Shown: positions 57,979-64,000 of the stretch, piece by piece | How positions within the stretch are numbered: the stretch's first letter is position 1 | Layout: each line of letters starts with the position of its first letter | Source: Erinaceus europaeus | Taxonomy: Eukaryota; Chordata; Mammalia; Eulipotyphla; Erinaceidae | Length of the DNA: 64,000 nucleotides | Assembly: GCF_950295315.1 (NCBI RefSeq) | Contig: NC_080162.1 | Location: forward strand, 69,624,962-69,688,961 | Direction of reading: 5' to 3' | Program-made: the position numbers and the translations under genes | Notes under the pieces: model-generated | Database searches by the model: none | Seen by the model: the letters and a program-made list of their open reading frames with translations, nothing else | What the model was told of the DNA's origin: nothing

Positions 57979-58298
57979 GTACCTTTCAATCATTCAGCAA
58001 CATTAATCACAGCTCACAGCTTCTTCCTGTTGGCCATCATCTTAAATTTTCTTTTTCCTTCCTATTTCACCTCGGGCTTCATGCAGGCTGATACTCAGAT
58101 AAAGGCAGAGAGGTGGAGAGTGGGTGTAGTGGGTGGGGGGGAGGATTGGGGAGGTAGATGATGAAACTACAGGATAAGTGAGCTGTCTTGCAGCCCTCTA
58201 GCTTCTCTGTAGCCTCCATGGATTCTTTGGTGTTCTGCAGTGCTCACCCAGACTCTCTATTCAATGGTTAGAAAGGTCTTCATTCATTATTATTACTT
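57979..58298. other. Unique sequence, with possible SINE-E tail
   Basis: G-rich at 58126-58140; no exon recognised. Confidence 0.4.
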
Positions 58299-58299
58299 T

Positions 58300-58386
58300 T
58301 TTAAAAACTCAGGTTTATAGTGGTATGGGGGATTGAACCTGGGACTTTGGAGCCTCAGTAACCATTATGCTACCTATCCCCGCCAT
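58300..58386 (-). mobile_element. SINE-B, internally deleted
   Basis: 'actcaggtttatagtggtat', then 'cctcagtaaccattatgcta' with the segment between missing. Confidence 0.83.
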
Positions 58387-58529
58387 CATTCATGATTCTT
58401 TATCATAGTTTTTCCCAAAGCAGCTGATTCTTCAGCTCTCTTGTGTTGGTTGCTCGGAGACATCTCTCAGTGGTAAAAATTTACTCAACTAGATGGTCAC
58501 TTCTCTCATATATGTCCCTTAAGTCCTCC

Positions 58530-58702
58530 CCTTTTTTTTTTTTTGGTCCATTGATGGGGTTTCGCTGCTCTGGGCAGACTTTAATAGACAGATAGGCAGA
58601 CACCATAGCACCACAGATTCCTTCAGTGTGGTGGGGACTGGGCTTGAATCTGGATTGTGCACATTGCCAGAACACCACACTATCCAAGTGAGCTATTTTT
58701 AT
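58530..58702 (-). mobile_element. SINE-E
   Basis: 'caccatagcaccacagattc', 'cttgaatctggattgtgcac', 'actatccaagtgagctattt'. Confidence 0.85.
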
Positions 58703-58799
58703 TTGATTTTATTTTTCTAATAAACAAATAAAATCTAAAAAAAAAAAGGATTGGGGGAGGGATAGGAGGTAGTGGAAACAGCATTTTAGGAGGAGGGAA

Positions 58800-58985
58800 T
58801 AGTGGGGCCACTCCTTGGTGCACCAGGTTGAGCACCTATACTATTGACACACTCTGCGAGGATCCAGGTTCAATTCCCTGATGCCTGCCTGGAGGGGTGG
58901 GGGGAAGCTTTACAAGTGGCAAGTGGTGAAGCAGTGCTGCAGGTATCTCTCATTATTTCTTCTCTCTTTCTCTCTCTCTGAGATT
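58800..58985 (+). mobile_element. SINE-C, diverged
   Basis: 'ggggccactccttggtgcac', 'ggaagctttacaagtggcaa', (TC)n. Confidence 0.78.
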
Positions 58986-59107
58986 TTATTTATTCATGAG
59001 AAAGATAGGAGAAAGAACCAGACATTCTGTCATGTGCTGCCAGGGATTGAACTTGGGACCTCACACTTGAGAGACTTTATTTACCACTGTGCCACCTTCT
59101 GAGCCAC
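58986..59107 (-). mobile_element. SINE-D, nested
   Basis: 'gtgctgccagggattgaact' and 'cactgtgccaccttctgagc'; interrupts the SINE-C, whose body may resume at 59110. Confidence 0.85.
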
Positions 59108-59146
59108 TGTTTCTTCTTCAGTATCTCTCCTTGGCTTTTGATTTCT

Positions 59147-59231
59147 TTCTTCTTCTTCTTCTTCTTCTTCTTCTTCTTCTTCTTCTTCTTCTTCTTCTTC
59201 TTCTTCTTCTTCTTTTTCTTCTTCTTCTTCT
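59147..59231. repeat. (TTC)n microsatellite
   Basis: About 27 TTC/CTT triplets; GAA on the minus strand, a class known to form triplex structures when long. Confidence 0.96.
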
Positions 59232-59244
59232 TTTTCTTTTTTTT

Positions 59245-59442
59245 TTTTGTTTTGTAATTTTCATTTACTTACTGGGTAGAGATAGTCAGAAATTGAGAGG
59301 GAAGGCAGAGATAGAGAAGTAGAGAGATACCTGCAACCCTGCTTCACCACTCACGAAGCTTTCCTCCTGCAGGTGGGAACTGAGGGCATGTGTCCTTTGT
59401 ATGATGTACACTCAGCCAGGTGCACCACCACCCAGCCCCTTG
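59245..59442 (-). mobile_element. SINE-C
   Basis: 'gggtagagatagtcagaaat' to 'caggtgcaccaccacccagc'. Confidence 0.9.
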
Positions 59443-59444
59443 CT

Positions 59445-59578
59445 TAAGAAAATTTTTATTTATTACCAGAGTGCTGCTCAGCTCTGGCTTATGGTGGTGT
59501 GGGGGATTGAACCTAGGACGTTGGAGCCTCAGGAATTAGAATCTGTTTGCATAATCATTATACTATCTCCCTCTTAAA
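59445..59578 (-). mobile_element. SINE-B
   Basis: 'accagagtgctgctcagctc' to 'gcataatcattatactatct'. Confidence 0.88.
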
Positions 59579-60270
59579 AATCCTTCTTTAAAGGAGGAAG
59601 GATCAGCATAAGCTGATTTGGAGAGGTGTATGAGAGGGGTTGAGTGTCTCAGGTCAGTTTAAGGGAGTTTGAGGATGTCGAAGGCAAAGATGCTTTGGTA
59701 TTTATGGTGAGGCTTGAATCTTGTCTGGAAGATCTTTGAGAGGCTCCCAGAAGAGGAGTGACTTTCGCAATTTGCACTACAGGGAACTCCAGGACAGCCT
59801 GGGGGTGGGGGTGAGCACAAGAACAGGCCTTTCCTTTTTCTTGTCTTCCTCTTCTCCTGCCTGCTTATTTCTGGCTACAGAGCCTCCCTCTCTGCACCCC
59901 AGCTTGGGATCCTTTGCTCCTCCAGTTAGTTCCGCCATCTGTTCCTGCAGGGACCTTCTTCAACCTCTACCCCAACACATCCACCTTTCTGTTCTAGCAC
60001 ACACTCAACCACCAGCTTCATGGAGTTAAGCCTGAAGTAACCTTTTCATTCTAGACCATCACTTCATCACAGAGACCCTGGCTGATCTTCACTCTGCCTC
60101 TGATGGGAAGTAGTGCTGCAGTGTTACTTCTCATACACCCCACTGGATTGGGGTTTCATCCTCAAATTTGGTTTGACTTTCTTGCCTCCACCTCAGTGCA
60201 GGCTAAAATCCTTTGCTGTCTCTGAGGCAAGTCACTTTCTGTTGTTCTCACTCCTATCCCCCCACCCACC
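59579..60270. other. Unique sequence, about 690 bp
   Basis: Largest SINE-free stretch after the CpG island. A 102-codon plus frame (59721-60029) has no family features. Could hold a conserved non-coding element; nothing decisive seen. Confidence 0.45.
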
Positions 60271-60272
60271 CG

Positions 60273-60385
60273 CAATTTCTCTCTGTCCTATCAAAGAAAA
60301 AGGGGAAACAAACAAAAAGATGCCAGGAGCAGTGGCACTGAGGCCCAGCCATAAACCTGGAGGCTAAATAAATAAATAAATATAA
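60273..60385 (+). mobile_element. SINE 3' end with extra module
   Basis: 'caatttctctctgtcctatc', then 'gatgccaggagcagtggcac', 'ataaacctggaggc' and (AATA)n; the head is absent. Confidence 0.75.
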
Positions 60386-60392
60386 AAAAAAC

Positions 60393-60512
60393 TAGATCTC
60401 AAACTTGAGTGTATCACTCAGAAAGTTCTGGGTGGCACCTGGTAATCTGCATTTCTAGCCATTTCCCAGGTGATAAGGGTGCTGCCGATAGAGGAACCAT
60501 CAACGCCTAGCT
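60393..60512 (+). repeat. MER5-like DNA transposon fossil
   Basis: 'gatctcaaacttgagtgtat', 'aatctgcatttctagccatt' and 'ccaggtgataagggtgctg' match the MER5 consensus order. Confidence 0.72.
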
Positions 60513-60534
60513 TTGTAAATTAATTTTTCTTTAA

Positions 60535-60682
60535 AAGAACATTTTATTTTGGTGAGAGATAGATTGATCCAGACTAGAGCACTGCTCAGCTCTGGCTTAT
60601 GGTGGTGCTGGGGCTTGAACCTGGGACTTCAGAATCTCAGGCAAGAAAGTCTTTTGCATAACCATTATGTTGTCTTCCCCAC
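60535..60682 (-). mobile_element. SINE-B
   Basis: 'agagcactgctcagctctgg' to 'gcataaccattatgttgtct'. Confidence 0.9.
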
Positions 60683-60965
60683 CCCTGTAAAGAAATTATT
60701 TTGGGAACTTAAACATACCCTTCCAAGAGACTATATGACTTGCAAACCCAGTAGATTTACCATCTGGCCCCTCATGGAAATTTTTGCTTTTTCCTGCTCT
60801 TTGCTTCACAGTTAATGTCTGATCAGTACTGAAGCTTTTTCTGAATACATATTTTGTTATCAACAGCACTTTATACTTAACCCTTTTAAACATTATCCCA
60901 CCATCTAGTGTGCCATAGGTGCTCCTATGAAACATGGACTGCAGACAAGACATAGATGTCCCTAT
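60683..60965. other. Unique sequence
   Basis: No repeat or exon recognised. Confidence 0.4.
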
Positions 60966-60967
60966 AT

Positions 60968-61080
60968 TTCCTTCCCTTCTTTTCCCTTGCCCTTCCTTCT
61001 TTCTTCTCTTTTTCTTTCTTTCTTTCCCTCTCTGTCTCCTTTCCTCTCTCCCTCTTTCCCTTTCTTTCTTCTTTTCTTAT
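60968..61080. repeat. Polypyrimidine tract
   Basis: TTCC/TTTC/TCTC mixture, almost free of purines. Confidence 0.88.
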
Positions 61081-61084
61081 TTAT

Positions 61085-61225
61085 TATTTAACCAGAGAAA
61101 GAGAGTGAGTGAGTGCAAGACCTAGTGATATATTCTGCTCTATTATATGTGGTGTTGGGAGTTGAATCTATATGTTGTATCTGCAATAAACTACCTTCTG
61201 TGCTGAACCATTTCCCAGCCACTCA
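61085..61225 (-). mobile_element. Old SINE
   Basis: 'gtgcaagacctagtgatata' and 'tattatatgtggtgttggga'; the phrase 'gcaagacctagtgatatatt' recurs at 63356, so this is a recurrent family. Confidence 0.6.
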
Positions 61226-61264
61226 TTACTATTTTTTTCCTTTCTCTCTTCATTTGTATATATA

Positions 61265-61372
61265 TAATTTTACCAGAGCTGTGGTGGTGCTGGGGAACTG
61301 AACTTGAGGCCTTTGGTTATCTCAGGCATGAAAGTATTGGCATAACCATTATGCTGTCTCCCCAATGTGCTC
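61265..61372 (-). mobile_element. SINE-B
   Basis: 'tttaccagagctgtggtggt' to 'gcataaccattatgctgtct'; body shortened. Confidence 0.83.
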
Positions 61373-61489
61373 ATCAGTCTGGTCTTAGCTTTTCTTTTCT
61401 CTTTTCTCTTTTTTCTTTTCTTTTTTTTTAAATAAGAGACTTGCCTGAGGTCTAAGGCACTTTTCTGTTATGATGTTTTGTCTTTTTAT

Positions 61490-61637
61490 CTTTATATTTT
61501 TAGATAGAGATAGAGAGGAAGCAGAGAAGGTGACCACAGTTTCCTTCAATGCAGCAGGGACTGGGCTTAAACCTGGGTTGTGCACATCATCAAGCAGCAC
61601 ACTACCCAAGTGAGTTATTTTGCCTGCCCAGTCTTCA
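61490..61637 (-). mobile_element. SINE-E
   Basis: 'gaccacagtttccttcaatg', 'cctgggttgtgcacatcatc', 'actacccaagtgagttattt'. Confidence 0.85.
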
Positions 61638-61725
61638 GTTTCTCTGTCATTCTGAGGTCTGCACCAGGGCCTCATACATCTCATACATGTAAGGGATGTA
61701 ACTTCCTGCCATCTGACTACCCTGC

Positions 61726-61728
<3 letters not shown>

Positions 61729-61771
<43 letters not shown>
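61729..61771. repeat. (GT)n microsatellite
   Basis: About 21 uninterrupted units. Confidence 0.97.
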
Positions 61772-61773
<2 letters not shown>

Positions 61774-61889
61774 GGACGGACTATAACCTAATTTATATAT
61801 TAAGAGTATGGTATGAAGTAAGGGCTTTTTTTAATCAGATTTTTTTTTCTTTACTAGGGGATTAATATTTTATTTTATTTTTATTATTA

Positions 61890-62012
61890 TTTTTTTTACC
61901 AGAGCACTGCTCAACTCTGGCTTATGGTGGTTCAGGGAATTGAACCTGGGACTTTGGAGCCTCAGGCATGAGAGTCTGTTTGCATAACCATTATGCTGTC
62001 TACCCCTACCTA
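61890..62012 (-). mobile_element. SINE-B
   Basis: Near consensus: 'accagagcactgctcaactc' to 'gcataaccattatgctgtct'. Confidence 0.92.
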
Positions 62013-62107
62013 GGACTATTTTTTTTTTCCCATTATATTTATTCCAACATTTAACTCAGCTCTATTAATTTAAGAATAACAACACTTGTTATGAGATCTT
62101 ACGATTT

Positions 62108-62232
62108 ATATATTTTACCAGAGCACTGAGCAGCTCTGGCTTTTGGTGGTGCAGGGGATTGAACCTGGGACTTTGGAGCCTCAGGCTTGACAGTCTATTT
62201 GTATAACCTTTATGCTATCTACCCCCACCCAT
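62108..62232 (-). mobile_element. SINE-B
   Basis: 'accagagcactgagcagctc' to 'gtataacctttatgctatct'. Confidence 0.9.
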
Positions 62233-62344
62233 ATATTTATTATTATAGGGTTTACTGTCTTGACAGTGCCTACACTTATCTTTCCATTACTTTTCAGTTA
62301 AGGCCTTCTGTATAACCTTCGGTGGGATATTTCACTTTCAACTC

Positions 62345-62445
62345 ACTGGTTGAAAAGCGAGTGCCTTACCATGTGTGTGGTCCGGGCTCGAGCCCCTGTA
62401 CCACATGGGTGTTACATCTTTAGAGAAAGTTCTAGTGCTGTGGTC
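62345..62445 (+). mobile_element. Old tRNA-derived SINE
   Basis: 'gttgaaaagcgagtgcctta' and 'ggctcgagcccctgtaccac' resemble a SINE head with B-box. Confidence 0.5.
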
Positions 62446-62528
62446 AGGTTGGTCTGACTGTTGGTCTGTCTGTCTGTCAGGTTGGTTGGTCTGTCTGTTG
62501 GTCTGTCTGTCTGTCTGTCTGTCTATCA
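62446..62528. repeat. (GTCT)n/(GGTT)n microsatellite
   Basis: GTCTGTCTGTCT with GGTTGGTT interruptions. Confidence 0.93.
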
Positions 62529-62800
62529 ATGTGTTTGAATGGAAAAGGACCCAGAGTGGTAAGGTACTGGCTACGCACACGCACACGCACGTTGATTTGA
62601 AGAGACTTCTCATAATTATAATATTGAATTGTTCTGTTGCGAATCTTTATACAGTCTTTATTTTTTTTCCAGGAATTTTAGACTTTATTCAGGAAAATTG
62701 ATAATACTTACATGTTAGACTGAGGGAGGGAGAGAGGGAAGCCCATCAGAGGTCTTACTTACATCTTGCCCTGCAGCTAGGCAGAGAACCCCCCTTTTTT
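62529..62800. other. Unique sequence with short (CACGCA)n
   Basis: 'acgcacacgcacacgcacg' at 62573-62591; nothing else. Confidence 0.45.
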
Positions 62801-62915
62801 TTTTCTTAAAGATTTATTTATTAATCAAGAGGAAAAATGAAAACATACACTCAACTGAGATCAGTACAGTTTTGGAGGCACTGAGCCCCAGTGATAAGCC
62901 CGATAACTAAAAAAA
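62800..62915. mobile_element. SINE 3'-module remnant
   Basis: 'ggaggcactgagccccagtg' and 'ataagcccgataac' at 62873-62908 match the extra 3' module; the rest is unclear. Confidence 0.5.
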
Positions 62916-62994
62916 AAAAATCTTGTCATAGAGATTTTATTTCTGGCTCATATTTCTAGTGATTCTCTTTTTTTATTTTAATATTTAATATATA

Positions 62995-63268
62995 TATTTT
63001 AAATATTTATTTTCCCTTTTGTTGCCCTTGTTTTTTATTGTTGTAGTTATTATTCTTGTTCTTGATGTCATCCTTGTTGGATAGGACAGAGAGAAATGGA
63101 TAGAGGAAGGGAAGACGGGGAAAGATAGATACCTGCAGGTCTGCTTCACTGCCTGTGAAGCAACTCCCCTGCAGGTAGGGAGCCGGGGGCTCGAAACAGG
63201 ATCCTTACCCCATCCTTGAGCTTTTCGTCACGTGCGCTTAACCTGCTGCACTACTGCCCAACTCCCTA
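62995..63268 (-). mobile_element. SINE-A
   Basis: 'cccttttgttgcccttgttt' to 'aacctgctgcactactgccc'. Confidence 0.92.
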
Positions 63269-63274
63269 TTTTAA

Positions 63275-63518
63275 GATTTTTTCAAAAAACTATTTAATTT
63301 GATAGGATAGAGAAATTGAGAGGGAAGAGGGATAGAGTGAGTGAGAAAGTGAGCGCAAGACCTAGTGATATATTCTCTATTATATGTGGTATTGGAAGTG
63401 AGACATTTGCAGCACTGGTTGTGATGTTCCCTTTAGAGGTAGAGACTTGGGGCTTGAACTGTGGTCCTTGCACTTGGTGATGTGTGTGCTTTACCACATG
63501 TACCACTGCCTGGCCCCT
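63275..63518 (-). mobile_element. SINE-C with old SINE insert
   Basis: 'ggatagagaaattgagaggg', then the 'gcaagacctagtgatatatt' phrase at 63356, and the head 'accacatgtaccactgcctg'. Confidence 0.75.
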
Positions 63519-64000
63519 TTAGGTGATTCTCTCAAGTGGTGACTTGGCTATCTTGGCTTCTTCCATATTATAAACAACTCCACAATGTGGTTATTTGGCA
63601 TGGATTTTTTTTTTTTTTAAACAAGGGGCCAAGATTGGCTAGGTATTTTTCTCTCATTCTATTTCCTATGTTAGATATAAAGAGTGATTTTGTCTGCCCA
63701 TGAGAATGTGTCTGTTATACAGCTTAACAAACTTACTTTCCCATGATCCTCTTGAGTTTTTAGATAGGCAATCATAACTTGGAAATGATGATCATTTTTG
63801 TTTTCTCCAGTACTTTTCTTTTTTTCTTGATGATAGAGTACTTACACAAAGGCTTAAATGTGGTGGTGGCCCTTTTTTCTCCAGTGTTTACTGGAGTACA
63901 TTATGTGTGTGTGTCCAAGGCTTTGCAGAGGTTTCATACCTTCATGGCTTTACTACTTTCAGCCAACATTTTTTTTTCAGATAAAGGACTTGGGACAAAA
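63519..64000. other. Mostly unique sequence to window end
   Basis: 63520-63610 may be an old minus-strand L1 ('tggctatcttggcttcttcc'). 63890-64000 contains 'ggctttactactttcagcca', the 3' end of a SINE-E truncated by the window edge. Confidence 0.45.

Noticed and set aside
62446..62528. GTCT/GGTT repeats as telomere-like sequence
   Set aside because: Unit is GTCT with GGTT variants, not TTAGGG; an ordinary microsatellite.
1..64000. Recurring open frames reading LDRTERNGERRGRQRGGEKDRHLQTCFT and their reverse
   Set aside because: They are translations of the SINE-A pyrimidine body and appear wherever that SINE occurs; not genes.
1..64000. tRNA genes with good A and B boxes (e.g. tagcgcagcggg and ggttcgagccc)
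   Set aside because: They are heads of SINEs followed by SINE bodies; no cloverleaf with anticodon and acceptor stem is formed.
1..64000. CRISPR arrays, bacterial operons or replication origins
   Set aside because: Repeat spacing, SINEs and a CpG island show nuclear mammalian DNA; no direct-repeat/spacer pattern seen.

Overview
The window is mammalian nuclear DNA, almost certainly from a hedgehog (family Erinaceidae; Erinaceus europaeus is the best guess). No ordinary protein-coding gene can be read in it. Two lines of evidence point to a hedgehog. First, the sequence is packed with tRNA-derived SINEs of a few closely related types, many with clean target-site duplications (TSDs). Second, one 2.4 kb block (about 27703-30137) encodes a damaged reverse transcriptase of the Ingi/Vingi type of non-LTR retrotransposon. 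As far as I recall, among mammals that type is described only from hedgehogs. MIR, MER5-like and old L1 fossils confirm a placental genome.

Labels used below are mine, not library names. SINE-A has a 'tagcgcagcgggttaag' head, a long pyrimidine body and an AACAACAATAATAA-type tail, sometimes with an extra 3' module ending 'ataaccctggaggc'. SINE-B has an 'agatagcataatggttatgc' head and is about 120 bp. SINE-C has a 'gtggtgcacctggtt' head and a 'cacctgcagggggaaagctt' body. SINE-D has an 'aggtggtgcagtggataaagc' head and a 'gcagcacatgtaccagagtg' body. SINE-E is older and carries 'ccaagtgagctattttg' on its minus strand. Repeat X is a poly(A)-ended, ORF-less repeat of about 1.5-2.1 kb with a 3' end like 'gtgtggagttgtacccct'. 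SINE and X boundaries are good to about 10-20 bp.

Layout. 1-27600: dense SINEs, X copies (one pair tail to tail), 5'-truncated L1 copies, a 0.7 kb duplication (17421-18185 and 23840-24925) and a Vingi-like non-autonomous element (999-1195, minus). 27703-30137: the Vingi copy, inserted in a SINE-C. 30138-49500: further SINEs, an old L1, an X copy with an internal inversion, a possible zinc-finger gene fossil and a solo LTR (46433-46907) inserted in a SINE-B with a 6-bp TSD. 50240-51150: a CpG island with a probable first exon ending in a splice donor at 50743/50744. About 2.7 kb around the island is free of hedgehog SINEs. 51150-64000: probably the first intron of that gene, with SINEs, microsatellites and a few stretches of unique sequence.

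Function. The only host function visible is the CpG-island promoter and exon 1 of an unidentified plus-strand gene. Everything else is the record of retrotransposition by L1-type machinery (poly(A)-ended SINEs, X, L1), Vingi-type machinery (GAA-ended elements) and one endogenous retrovirus LTR.
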